From the NCBI GenBank assembly GCA_946060685.1, contig CAMGOT010000003.1:1-49168 (forward strand): DNA of 49,168 nucleotides. The letters run 5' to 3'. Of this stretch, positions 1 through 8,192 are shown piece after piece (positions within the stretch are counted from its first letter, which is position 1; every line of letters begins with the position of its first letter). Position numbers and translations under genes: made by a program. The DNA is from an uncultured Bacteroidales bacterium. Lineage in GTDB: Bacteria; Bacteroidota; Bacteroidia; Bacteroidales; Bacteroidaceae. The notes under the pieces were generated by a model. It saw only the letters and a list, made by a program, of their open reading frames with translations. It searched no databases and had not been told where the DNA came from.

Positions 1-433
1 ATACGAGTACAGACCGTTGATATTTCAAATGACAGACAGCTTACTTTATTCTAAAATATATTCGGCGAACTCACGTTATATTATATAATTATCTATATAT
101 CAATAAGTTATAAAGTATAAGAAAGGTGCATGTGTGCCATTTTTTAATTGTCGTCTGTCATCTGTCATCTGTATAACTGTATAACTGTTCGTCTGTTCGG
201 TTTCATGGGCTTTCGAGGTTGCGCTTCTTCGTATGCCTGCTTTCCTCTACAGGGTCTTTTCTGGTGGAAGCATTCGGAGGAAGACGGTGGCATTCGTGCT
301 TCCCGCTGGCAAGTGCGGCCATCCTGTGGCGGGAGAACTGGTGCGGCAGGACATTTCGGGGGATGACGTGGAAAAAAAAGCATACAGCCCAAGGCTGGTT
401 GCCCTGGGCTGAAAAATTAGTAAATGATTTTTT
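1..433. other. Gene-free stretch at window start
   Basis: No convincing gene. The first 130 bases are AT-rich. Around 150-200 there is a run of short imperfect direct repeats built on CTGT (for example TCTGTCATCTGTCATCTGTA, then ATAACTGT twice). The short open frames on both strands overlap each other and show no family features. The right end holds the terminator of the symporter gene. Confidence 0.5.
372..410 (-). terminator. Terminator of the DASS symporter gene
   Basis: AGCCCAAGGC (386-395) and GCCCTGGGCT (401-410) form a 10-bp stem with one mismatch and a 5-base loop. On the minus strand it is followed five bases later by a run of eight T (372-379). It lies 24 bases past the stop codon of the symporter gene. 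Confidence 0.75.
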
Positions 434-1939
434 TCAGAAAATGCCTAACTTGCCGTAGATAATCAGAAGGGTGTAGGCGAGGGTGAGGGAGATGACTCCC
501 ACGATGAGGCCCACCTTCGACATCTGTGAAGTCTTTACCAGGCCTGTGGAATAGGCAATGGCATTGGGAGGCGTGGAGATGGGGAGTGCCATGGCGAAAC
601 TTGCGCTAAGGGCAAGTCCTACGACGAGGGTAGTGACGCCACCGATGGGTTCCAGCTGATCCTTCATGCCTTCGCCCACGGTGATGAGGATGGGCACCAT
701 CAGGGCTGCGCTGGCGGAATTGCTGATGAAGGTGCTGAGGGTCCAGCATATCAGTCCGGCACCGATGAGCACGAGGAATACGGGGAATTCCGAGAAGGGA
801 ATGCTCTCCACCATGGCGCGTGCCAATCCTGACTGGCGCATACCCGTGCCGAGGGCGAAACCGCCCGCCACCATCCAGAGCACACTCCAGTCGATGTGCT
901 TGATGTCCTCGGAGGTGACGATGCCGAGAGCCGTGAATGCACCTACGGGGAAGAGGGCCACCACATAGGAGTTGATACCGAAAATCTTTTCGCCCATCCA
1001 GAGGAAGATGGTCAATGCCATGACGACATAGATGGCCTTCGTCTGCCAGTTGTTCTTGGCGCCGCCTTCAATCTTGAACTCCAGGTGCTTGCTGCTGAAA
1101 CGGTAGAGGTTGAGGAGCAGGGCCCAGCTGATGATGAGGATGACGAGCATAAGGGGCACCATCATGATCATCCAGTCGAGGAAGCCGATGTTGATGCCGG
1201 CATCCTTGAGGGCTCCGATGGCGATACCGTTAGGAGGAGTTCCGATGGGAGTGGCAATACCTCCGATGTTGCAGCCGATGGGAATGGCGAGTGCCAAGGC
1301 GATGCGTCCGCGCTCATTTTCCGGCAGCGTGCGGAACACGGGTGCCAGGAAGGTGAGCATCATGGCCGCCGTGGCGGTATTGCTGACGAACATGGAGAAG
1401 ATGGCCGTGACGAGCATGAAGCCGAAGAGCACCACCTTGGCTCTTGTGCCGAAGGGCTTGAGCATGACGCGTGCAAGACTGACGTCGACACCGCTCTTCG
1501 AGGCTACGAGTGCCAGGATGAATCCACCCATGAAGAGCATGACGGTGGGGTCGGCAAAGGCGGCGATGATGTCCTTGTAGGGGATAAGGCCTTGCAGCTG
1601 CTCCACGCCTTTTGAATTGACTTCCGTGGCAGCCCCTGCATAGTTGTTCAGGTCGATGAGCATGGATATGGCAGAGTCGCTGACGGTGAAGAGCATCACC
1701 ACGATAATCAGCACGGAGGTGACCCATGCCGGAACGCCTTCCGTGATCCACATCAATGCCGCAAAGGCAAAGATGGAAATCATGCGCTGCTCGATGACCG
1801 TGATGCCCGGGATGCCGAAGCAGGCAGAGGGCAGATTCCACAGTAATAGGGACAAGATGAGAACCGCCGTAATCTTGATGAAACGTACGACGTCAAACTG
1901 AGAGGCAAACGATTTGCTCTCCTGGTTACGTGTTTCCAT
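434..1939 (-). CDS. DASS/SLC13-family sodium:carboxylate symporter
   Basis: A 501-residue inner-membrane protein with many hydrophobic segments. It carries two Ser-Asn-Thr/Ser hairpin motifs (SNTATAAM in the first half, SNSASAALMVPI in the second), which in the divalent anion:Na+ symporter family bind sodium and substrate. ATPIGTPPN and LPISTPPNAIAYSTG are the repeated family loops after each motif. Length fits the family. It should import a C4-dicarboxylate, citrate-like or related anion (sulfate is also possible in this family); the exact substrate cannot be read from sequence. It is a single-gene unit with its own promoter and terminator. The start at METRN is 44-50 bases downstream of a TAAATTTG box. 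Confidence 0.9.
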   Translation of the reverse strand: METRNQESKSFASQFDVVRFIKITAVLILSLLLWNLPSACFGIPGITVIEQRMISIFAFAALMWITEGVPAWVTSVLIIVVMLFTVSDSAISMLIDLNNYAGAATEVNSKGVEQLQGLIPYKDIIAAFADPTVMLFMGGFILALVASKSGVDVSLARVMLKPFGTRAKVVLFGFMLVTAIFSMFVSNTATAAMMLTFLAPVFRTLPENERGRIALALAIPIGCNIGGIATPIGTPPNGIAIGALKDAGINIGFLDWMIMMVPLMLVILIISWALLLNLYRFSSKHLEFKIEGGAKNNWQTKAIYVVMALTIFLWMGEKIFGINSYVVALFPVGAFTALGIVTSEDIKHIDWSVLWMVAGGFALGTGMRQSGLARAMVESIPFSEFPVFLVLIGAGLICWTLSTFISNSASAALMVPILITVGEGMKDQLEPIGGVTTLVVGLALSASFAMALPISTPPNAIAYSTGLVKTSQMSKVGLIVGVISLTLAYTLLIIYGKLGIF

Positions 1940-1988
1940 GAAAATTGCTGTGTGTGTATGTTTTTTAGTGTATATATGTATTTGGTTG

Positions 1989-1996
1989 CAAATTTA
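1989..1996 (-). promoter_or_regulatory. -7 element upstream of the symporter
   Basis: TAAATTTG on the minus strand matches the Bacteroidetes sigma-ABfr -7 consensus TAnnTTTG and lies about 50 bases upstream of the symporter start codon. No clear -33 TTTG is visible. Function is inferred from the consensus. Confidence 0.45.
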
Positions 1997-2289
1997 CGAA
2001 GAAATCGGATATGGCCGCCAACGCTGGGGGGAAAAAACCGCGGATGCTTGCCACAGAAACGAGTAAAATGCAAAAAACATCCTCTATCTTCACAGACCGA
2101 GGATGCGTACAAGTGAATGAATATGGGATTTGAACAGTTAAATGTCGTGCCACCCTTCGGCTTTTCCTGCAAGAACTTACGGGAATTTCCACCCAAGGGA
2201 TTGGCACCTTTTTACACACATAGGTGCCTTGCTGCGGCACAGGATTCAATATGACAAGTGCAAAGGTACGGCTTAGGCTTCAATAAAAC

Positions 2290-2333
2290 AAGCACTTTCC
2301 ACAGAAATATGCAATATTGTGTGGAAAGTGCTT
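2290..2333 (-). terminator. Rubredoxin terminator hairpin
   Basis: AAGCACTTTCCACA (2290-2303) and TGTGGAAAGTGCTT (2320-2333) are a perfect 14-bp inverted repeat. An inner AATAT/ATATT pair extends the hairpin. On the minus strand it is followed by a T-rich stretch and lies 13 bases past the rubredoxin stop. Confidence 0.8.
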
Positions 2334-2346
2334 AAATTTGTCATTC

Positions 2347-2505
2347 TCAGGCTTCGGAGAACTCATCTTTTCCAACGCCGCAGAGCGGGCATTCGAAATC
2401 ATCGGGAAGGTCCTCGAAGGCTGTTCCGGGCTCTATGCCGGCTTCGGGAACTCCTGCTGCGGGGTCGTATTCCCAGCCGCAGACGTCGCAAACGTATTTC
2501 TTCAT
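2347..2505 (-). CDS. Rubredoxin
   Basis: A 52-residue protein with the two CxxCG iron knuckles, [10 protein letters not shown] near the start and [11 protein letters not shown] near the end. These bind one Fe(Cys)4. The linker [15 protein letters not shown] is typical. It is a soluble one-electron carrier, in anaerobes often serving peroxide or superoxide reductases and rubrerythrin. I chose the ATG of [10 protein letters not shown] at 2505 rather than an upstream ATG at 2535, because rubredoxins begin about here. It is monocistronic, and no partner oxidoreductase lies beside it. Confidence 0.93.
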   Translation of the reverse strand: MKKYVCDVCGWEYDPAAGVPEAGIEPGTAFEDLPDDFECPLCGVGKDEFSEA

Positions 2506-2597
2506 AATGCGTGTGGGTTTTAGAGGGTTATACAAATGGTTGATTAAAATGTGGGGAAATCCTTATTGCGTTGAGTGCTTGGGCCGCAGGTGGGATG

Positions 2598-3542
2598 TCA
2601 GCGGCGCAAGGCGTAAGGGTCGGTATATGCGTCGGCAGAGGAGCGGCGGGTGCTGCTGCCGGAGCGGACAGAGGATGAGGAACTGCGGGTGTTGCCATTG
2701 TCGGAGCGGACGGCTGAGGAAGAGCGGCGGTTGCTGTTGGCAGGCCGATAGCCCTGGTTGCCCGCGGACGGATTGCCTGCCTGTCCGGGACGTGCGCTTT
2801 GCCCGCTGCCCGGACGGCTGTTGCCCTGGCTGGGACGTGCGTTTTGCCCGCTGCCCGGACGGTTGCTGCCCTGGCTGGGACGCATTCCCTGGTTGCCTGC
2901 AGAAGGATTGCCCGCCTGTCCGGGACGTGCGCTTTGTCCGCTGCCCGGACGGCTGCTGCCCTGTCCAGGACGCATTCCCGGGTTGCTCGCCGGCCGACGG
3001 TCTTGACCGGGACGGAAGTCCTTGCTTCCAGGTTTTCCCGGCTTGCCGTAGCTATGGTTCATGCCTCCGTGGTGCTGGGGCGGACGGTGTCCGATGAAGG
3101 GGGAGGCGGAATGATGCGTGCGGCCATGCCACAGGCCGCCATGGCAATGGGCATAGACGGCAGGACGGCGGTAGAAATAGTAGTCCCTGTGGTAATAGTC
3201 CCACAAGGTGCAATACCATGCTCCGCGAATCCAGCGCAGCGGACGGAGGAAATAGTCGGTGGCACGATAGACACGCCATTGCCAGTCATAGAGGATATAG
3301 CTAAGGTCGGTGTTGCGATAGTTCCAATAGTACCCGTCGACATCGTAGGGGGAATTGATGTTGAGGAAATATTCCAGGTTCACCTGATACACCTGGTCAT
3401 ACTGCGCGGGGGTGAGGTTGAGTTCGTAGGCCATCTTGTCGGATAGGAAATAGGCTTGTGCCTGAGCGTCTCTGAGACTCATGGCGAGGGCCGATACGGT
3501 GCTGACGAGCACTACTGCCAAAGAGAGGAAAAAGCGTTTCAT
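2598..3542 (-). CDS. Secreted protein with Tyr-rich core and Arg/Pro/Gly/Ser repeat tail
   Basis: A 314-residue protein of unknown function. MKRFFLSLAVVLVSTVSALA is a clear signal peptide, which sets the start at 3542 and not at the frame's earlier ATG at 3617. Residues about 30-60 contain ELNLTPAQYDQVYQVN, which resembles the LTxxQ motif of Spy/CpxP-type periplasmic proteins. Residues 65-150 are unusually rich in Tyr, Trp and His (YYWNY, WDYYHRDYYFYRR). Residues 190-265 are repeats of RPGSGQxARPxQ and AGNPSAGNQG with a 45-residue period, and the end is Ser/Arg-rich and strongly basic. It is probably periplasmic or surface-bound and may contact nucleic acid, lipopolysaccharide or polysaccharide by charge; that is inference. 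Confidence 0.75.
   Translation of the reverse strand: MKRFFLSLAVVLVSTVSALAMSLRDAQAQAYFLSDKMAYELNLTPAQYDQVYQVNLEYFLNINSPYDVDGYYWNYRNTDLSYILYDWQWRVYRATDYFLRPLRWIRGAWYCTLWDYYHRDYYFYRRPAVYAHCHGGLWHGRTHHSASPFIGHRPPQHHGGMNHSYGKPGKPGSKDFRPGQDRRPASNPGMRPGQGSSRPGSGQSARPGQAGNPSAGNQGMRPSQGSNRPGSGQNARPSQGNSRPGSGQSARPGQAGNPSAGNQGYRPANSNRRSSSAVRSDNGNTRSSSSSVRSGSSTRRSSADAYTDPYALRR
2748..2975 (-). repeat. Coding tandem repeat in the secreted protein
   Basis: The stretch encodes residues 190-265 of the secreted protein. Two 23-residue blocks starting at residues 197 and 242 are identical at the protein level, giving a 135-base period with a shorter degenerate copy between them. Copy number could vary between strains by slippage or recombination. 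Confidence 0.8.
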
Positions 3543-4034
3543 AGAGCAGGGATTGGTTTTGTGAGAGGGGATAGCCTCTGTGTTCTTGTTTGGGGGGTGG
3601 GAATGAAGAGCACCCACCTTTGTTCATTCTGGTAGCTGGAATCGGGGATTGAACGTCGGGCTCCGGTGAGATGGCAAGGGGAAGAAAATTCTCTTCCTCA
3701 TTCTGAATTTTTCCTTCCGAATACCCTATGCCTCATTCCTTCATCCTAAAAACGTAAGGAATACGTTTGCAAAGGTAATGCAATTCGAGGCATAAAGATA
3801 AACCTGGGGATGCGGAAAAACAATGGTTTTAACTTTTCTTTCATGTTTTTTCCCTCCCAACTTGACGGTTGACACCCCCTCTCCCGTCGTTCCGACGGCA
3901 AAGTCCCCGTTTTCCACGGGCTGCCAAGGGGCTGGGTATGCGGCCTTTTCCCTCCTCCGGCTCTCTCCCTCTCCCCACTTTCCCCTCGGGCTTCCCGGCA
4001 GGAGTCCGTGGCGGCGGGGGTGGAGGGGAGGATG
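3543..4034. other. Intergenic: leader of the secreted-protein gene
   Basis: About 490 bases with no supported gene. A TAnnTTTG element at 3770-3777 (minus) would give the secreted-protein gene a leader of about 220 bases. The part from 3850 to 4030 is C/T-rich on the plus strand and shows no further structure that I can support. Confidence 0.45.
3770..3777 (-). promoter_or_regulatory. -7 element for the secreted-protein gene
   Basis: TACCTTTG on the minus strand matches TAnnTTTG. A TTTA about 19 bases upstream could be a weak -33 element. The gene start lies about 230 bases downstream. Confidence 0.4.
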
Positions 4035-4892
4035 CTATTTCAGGATGAAGATGCCGGAAGGCACTTTGCGGCGAAGGGCTTCCACGGCGGGCTTGACGGG
4101 AAGTGAACTGTTCTCCAGGGCACTCTTCACGGTGGTTTCGGCGATGAGGGGATGATTGTTCTCCTCGCTGAGATGGCAGAGCCAGATGTGGCGTGTGGCA
4201 GGGGTGAGGATCTGCGCCAGGCGTTCGGCACATACGCGATTGTCCATGTGCCCCCTCTCGCCCATGATGCGGCGTTTCAGGCGGTCGGGGTAGGGGCCTT
4301 TGCGCAGCATCTCGGCATCATAGTTGGCCTCGATGACGAGATAGCGTGCCCGCTGGATGTAGGGGATGAGATTGTCGGTGAAGGTGCCGCAGTCGGTGAT
4401 GATGCAGAAGGTCAGGGGGGAGTTGTCGGGGTTGGCATCCGCCTTTGCCATATCGAAGAGATCCTCGGGCGGTTCGGGTTGTGTCACCTCGATGAAATAG
4501 CCGTTGCAGTCGTTGGAATCGTGCATGATGGCGAAGGGGGTGATGCGGAAGGGACCCACCTCGAAGGGGACGTCGAGCGAGGTGGTGTGCTTGAGTTCGG
4601 AAGGAATCTTTTTCGACATCATGCGGTTGCGGTCGATGCCGACATGTACGTGCTCCGAAGCATAGACTGGCGTGTGCTGGGCGATGGCAAGAGGCCCTAC
4701 GCCTTTGATGTGGTCGGTATGGTCGTGGGTGACGATGACAGCCTTGACGAGCGAGAGGGAAAGTCCGTAGTCGTGCATGTGGCGCTTGAAGATGCGGATT
4801 CCTATGCCCAAATCGATGAGGATGGCGGTTCCTGACGATTCAAGATAATAGCAGTTGCCACAGGAGCCGCTGCTGACAGGAAGAAATTTCAT
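4035..4892 (-). CDS. MBL-fold metallo-hydrolase (YycJ/WalJ-like)
   Basis: A 285-residue soluble metallo-beta-lactamase-fold protein. It opens with MKFLPVSSGSCGNCYYLES, typical of the YycJ/WalJ branch. It carries the metal motif THDHTDH (about residues 55-61), a later IMHDSNDCNGYF block, IITDCGTF with the bridging Asp, and LCHLSEENNHP near the C-terminus supplying the last His. The branch is thought to act on nucleic acid as a 5'-3' exonuclease; the substrate here is not shown. It lies 74 bases downstream of tamL in the same direction, so the two may be co-transcribed. Confidence 0.87.
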   Translation of the reverse strand: MKFLPVSSGSCGNCYYLESSGTAILIDLGIGIRIFKRHMHDYGLSLSLVKAVIVTHDHTDHIKGVGPLAIAQHTPVYASEHVHVGIDRNRMMSKKIPSELKHTTSLDVPFEVGPFRITPFAIMHDSNDCNGYFIEVTQPEPPEDLFDMAKADANPDNSPLTFCIITDCGTFTDNLIPYIQRARYLVIEANYDAEMLRKGPYPDRLKRRIMGERGHMDNRVCAERLAQILTPATRHIWLCHLSEENNHPLIAETTVKSALENSSLPVKPAVEALRRKVPSGIFILK

Positions 4893-4966
4893 GGGGGTGA
4901 AATAGAGGGTGATATGATGTAGCCCCGCCCCCTCTGCCTGCGCCTTTTCGCTGGAGAGGAGAGGCG

Positions 4967-7267
4967 TCAGAAGGGAAGTCCTACGGCAAAGTGCAGGGCG
5001 AAGTCGCGTTTGAAGTTGGGGTGTGCGATGACGAAATGTTCAGGCCCCGACTCCACGGTGGGGTCGATGGCCTTCATGCCTCCGTCGAGACGCAGGATGA
5101 AATAGTTGAAGTTCAAGCGAAGTCCGAGGCCGTAGCTGACGGCAATCTGCCTGTAGAACTCGTTCCATCGGAACATGCCTCCAGGCTGGTCGGCATAGTC
5201 CTTGATATTCCAGATGTTGCCGGCATCGATGAATGCCGCCCCCTCCAGTTTCCAGATGAGGGGCGAGCGGAACTCCACGGAGAGGTCGAGCTTGATGTTG
5301 CCCGTCTGGTTGATGAAATCGATGTTGCCGTCGCGTCCCTTGTAGGAGCCCGGGCCCAGTTGTCGCACGCTCCATCCGCGCACGGAATTGGCGCCTCCGG
5401 CAAAATATCGTTTTTCGTAGGGCACGATGTTGCTGTTGCCATAGGGATAGGCTATGCCGAATGCAGCATGGAAAGCCAGGGACTGCGAGGTGTTGAGCAG
5501 GATGCTTTTGGAGAAGTCGAAATCGAACTTCAGATATTGCGAGAAGGGGATGCCGATGAGCGACCGGCTGCCGTCGGCATTGGCGGGCTGCCTGGTGGCT
5601 TTCGCCACGGCATAGAGGAGATTGCCCGCAGTCTCCACGTTGGCCTTGATTTGATAGCCGTTGGTGCGGTTGAGGGTGATGGCCGACTTTTTCTTCAGCG
5701 AATTGTAGGTGAAGCTGTATCCGAACTTCATGATGAAGAGATTCTCGTAGGTGTAGCGCAGAACGGCATAGCGGGGGTCGTCGCCTTCGAGATACTCCTT
5801 GGTGAAGGTGTCGGAAATCCAGGGCATGAACACATAGTTGAGCGAAAGGAGGTCGAGCCTGTTCTGGAAGTTCGGCCTTTTGCGCTTGTACCAAGTGAGG
5901 GCCCAGGTACCCGTGAGGAGCCGCCGGTGGAATTCCGGACGGTTCTGGGAGTTGTAGAGGAGGGAGAACTCGCTGCTTCCCCTCATGTGGCGGCTGTATT
6001 TCGAAGCCTTGTAGACGGGTAGGGTGGGGAGGCGGAGCGTGGCCTCTGCGCTATATTCGATATAGTTCTGGTTCTGGTAGCCCTCCAGCCCCTTGATGGC
6101 CTCATAGGCTCCCCTCATCTTGATGTTGAAACTTTCCGCAGCCCCCAGGAGATTGCGGTTGGTATACGTGAAACTGGCCGCCCCTCCGAGGTCGCCCGCC
6201 GTGTTGGTGCCTTCAAGGTCGAGGCTCACTCCGTTCAGACGGTTGAAATTGACGTATACATCGGCATTCAGGAGGGAATCGCCGGAGGCCGGCGTACTAT
6301 AGCGCACGGTGGAATGGTTGACGTAGGGCAGCGTGTTGAGACCCTGATAGGTGAAGAGCGTCTTCTGCTCGTTGAAGAGGCTGTCGCGGTCCAGCAGCAC
6401 CTCGCGGTGGTAGACCTTCCGCTTCATCCTGCCGCCATGGTCGGCAATCCAGGTGAAGTGGGCCGTTTCGATGGTGTCGGGCGTGCCTTCGGCCTGCATC
6501 TCCTCGTGGATGGTGGTATTGGCGATGCGGTAGCATTGGTAGGCCATGGCGGGGTTGACGTTGGACGGCCTTCTGAACACCACCTGCAGATGGCAGCCAA
6601 GGTCGAGCGAAGCCGTATCGGCGGCAAAGGTGATGAATCCGGGATTGAGGTTGTAGTAGCCCTTCTGCCGCAGTATGCCCACGATCCGCGAACGCTCCTC
6701 GTCGAAGAGAGTGGCGTCGAGCGGCATGCCCGTGAAGAGCGTGGTCTTCCCGCACAATTGCTCCACGGCATGGCGTATGGTGTCGCTGTCGAAACTCCAG
6801 CTGATGCTCCTCACATAGTAGCGCCGTCCGGGCATGAGGGAATATTCCAGTCGTGTGCGTCGGGCACGCTTCCGGGAGTGGATGGTGTCGGCCGATACTC
6901 GGGCCTTCAGATAGCCCTTGGTGCGCAGGGCATTCTCTATCGACTGCCTGGAATATTCCATCTTCGTGGCATCATAGATGACCGGGGCCTCTCCGATGCG
7001 ATGGATGAGGCGGTTGAAACGCCGCGTGCTGTCGGTGCCGGACATGCAGTAGAGTCCGAGAGGCACCTTCAGGCAGCTCAGCCACTTCATGTTGGCCTCC
7101 TGGCGGATATGCTCGCGATAGTCGGATGCCCGCACTTCGGGAGCGTCCGACTTCATCTTGACCGATGTGAGCATATACCGCCCTTCCGGCACAAAGCGCG
7201 TCGGGGAGCACGCCGTCAAGAGGAGCATAACGGCTACAAGGGGCAGCAGTAGGGAGGAAATTTTCAA
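4967..7267 (-). CDS. tamL: TamL: BamA/TamA-family outer-membrane lipoprotein
   Basis: A 766-residue protein beginning with a lipoprotein signal whose lipobox LLTAC puts the lipidated Cys at residue 20. The N-terminal half fits POTRA-like periplasmic domains (GYLKARVSAD, GYYNLNPGFI). The C-terminal half is a bacterial surface antigen (Omp85) beta-barrel with GGANSVRGWSVRQLGPG, the family VRGF/W lid-lock motif, and it ends in an aromatic residue (VGLPF). In Bacteroidetes the lipidated TamA homologue TamL works with TamB in envelope assembly. No tamB is in the window. Its promoter is divergent from the RNA methyltransferase gene. Confidence 0.9.
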   Translation of the reverse strand: MKISSLLLPLVAVMLLLTACSPTRFVPEGRYMLTSVKMKSDAPEVRASDYREHIRQEANMKWLSCLKVPLGLYCMSGTDSTRRFNRLIHRIGEAPVIYDATKMEYSRQSIENALRTKGYLKARVSADTIHSRKRARRTRLEYSLMPGRRYYVRSISWSFDSDTIRHAVEQLCGKTTLFTGMPLDATLFDEERSRIVGILRQKGYYNLNPGFITFAADTASLDLGCHLQVVFRRPSNVNPAMAYQCYRIANTTIHEEMQAEGTPDTIETAHFTWIADHGGRMKRKVYHREVLLDRDSLFNEQKTLFTYQGLNTLPYVNHSTVRYSTPASGDSLLNADVYVNFNRLNGVSLDLEGTNTAGDLGGAASFTYTNRNLLGAAESFNIKMRGAYEAIKGLEGYQNQNYIEYSAEATLRLPTLPVYKASKYSRHMRGSSEFSLLYNSQNRPEFHRRLLTGTWALTWYKRKRPNFQNRLDLLSLNYVFMPWISDTFTKEYLEGDDPRYAVLRYTYENLFIMKFGYSFTYNSLKKKSAITLNRTNGYQIKANVETAGNLLYAVAKATRQPANADGSRSLIGIPFSQYLKFDFDFSKSILLNTSQSLAFHAAFGIAYPYGNSNIVPYEKRYFAGGANSVRGWSVRQLGPGSYKGRDGNIDFINQTGNIKLDLSVEFRSPLIWKLEGAAFIDAGNIWNIKDYADQPGGMFRWNEFYRQIAVSYGLGLRLNFNYFILRLDGGMKAIDPTVESGPEHFVIAHPNFKRDFALHFAVGLPF

Positions 7268-7400
7268 ATGTGTAAAGGGTTTAGACGTGCAAATTTACTA
7301 ATAATCTGCGAAAACATCGTAAATTTGCGCCAAAATCCCTAACTATGGATTTGCGAATCTACAGAACACCCCCTAAAATCAACTCTTACAGCCCTGAATC
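7268..7400. promoter_or_regulatory. Divergent promoter region tamL / RNA methyltransferase
   Basis: Two TAAATTTG -7 boxes face outward: 7290-7297 on the minus strand toward tamL and 7320-7327 on the plus strand toward the methyltransferase. Together they form a perfect inverted repeat GCAAATTTAC / GTAAATTTGC with a 20-base spacer. At 7353-7373 lies GCGAATCTACAGAACACCCCC, close to the right arm of the helicase terminator at 46.6 kb. Confidence 0.5.
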
Positions 7401-8174
7401 ATGCAGACAAAATTACTGAGCAAGAACAAGCAGAAACTCATCCGGCAGATGTCGCTCAAGAAGCATCGCGACGAACTGGGCCTATTTCTTGCCGAGGGTC
7501 CGAAGGTGGTGGGCGACCTTCTGGGGCATTTTCCCTGCAGGCTGCTTGCGGCTACGGCAGAATGGCTCGAAGAGCACCCGGAGGCGAAGGCCGACGAAGT
7601 GGTGGAGGTGAGTGCCGACGGGCTTCAGCAGGCATCGTTGCTCAAGACTCCCCGTGATGTCCTCGCCCTGTTTGCCCGCCCTGCGGATTCTTTGGAGAAT
7701 TTGGCTGCCGTCCCGGCCCGAAGCCTGACGCTTGCCCTTGACGGAGTGCAGGATCCCGGCAATGTGGGCACGATACTCCGCGTGGCCGACTGGTTTGGGA
7801 TAGAGGATGTGTTTTGCAGTATCGACACAGCCGATGCCTTTTCCCCGAAGACCGTGCAGGCAACGATGGGAGCCCTCGCGCGCGTACGCGTTCATTATAT
7901 AAATGATATGGAAGCCTTCCTTTCCTCCCTTCCGAAGGGAGTGCCTGTCTACGGAACGTTTCTGGATGGTGATGATGTGTACCGGCAGCCTCTTTCGCCC
8001 CATGGCGTCGTCGTGATGGGCAATGAAGGCAACGGTATATCCGCCTCCGTGGCACGCTGTGTGAACCATCGTCTGCTCATTCCCTCCTTTCCTCCCGAGC
8101 GTCCCACGAGCGAAAGCCTGAACGTGGCGATTGCCACTGCCGTGGTGTGTGCTGAGTTCCGGCGCCGGCAATAA
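7401..8174 (+). CDS. TrmH/SpoU-family RNA 2'-O-methyltransferase
   Basis: A 257-residue SPOUT methyltransferase. Residues 1-95 form the L30e-like RNA substrate-binding domain (FLAEGPKVVGDLL). The knotted catalytic domain carries motif 1 DGVQDPGNVGTILRVADWFG, motif 2 VVVMGNEGNGI and motif 3 SLNVAIATAVVCAEFRRR. These bind S-adenosylmethionine, and the motif 1 Asn/Arg are catalytic. It should methylate a ribose in rRNA or tRNA; the target nucleotide cannot be told. It lies divergent from tamL and 18 bases before the glycosyltransferase gene. Confidence 0.92.
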   Translation: MQTKLLSKNKQKLIRQMSLKKHRDELGLFLAEGPKVVGDLLGHFPCRLLAATAEWLEEHPEAKADEVVEVSADGLQQASLLKTPRDVLALFARPADSLENLAAVPARSLTLALDGVQDPGNVGTILRVADWFGIEDVFCSIDTADAFSPKTVQATMGALARVRVHYINDMEAFLSSLPKGVPVYGTFLDGDDVYRQPLSPHGVVVMGNEGNGISASVARCVNHRLLIPSFPPERPTSESLNVAIATAVVCAEFRRRQ

Positions 8175-8192
8175 TCCCCGTCATCAAGAAGT

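Larger units (their letters stand above)
1940..2346. other. Intergenic: symporter leader and rubredoxin 3' side
   Basis: This stretch of about 400 bases has no supported gene. It holds the symporter -7 element, a 7-bp inverted repeat GGCACCT...AGGTGCC around 2203-2228, and the rubredoxin terminator. A GGGATTTGAAC string near 2134 resembles a tRNA T-loop, but no tRNA folds around it. Confidence 0.5.

Noticed and set aside
896-1615. A 239-codon plus-strand open frame opposite the symporter gene
   Set aside because: It lies fully antisense to a well-supported gene, has an Asp/Glu/His/Gly-biased composition typical of the complement of GC-rich codons, and shows no family motif.
2110-2260. tRNA gene, suggested by GGGATTTGAAC
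   Set aside because: No T-stem, anticodon stem or acceptor stem can be paired around it on either strand.
3630-3680. tRNA-like GGGGATTGAACG string
   Set aside because: The five bases on each side of the would-be T-loop do not pair and there is no acceptor stem.
4991-6022. A 343-codon open frame opposite tamL
   Set aside because: Antisense shadow of the Omp85 barrel; biased composition and no motif.
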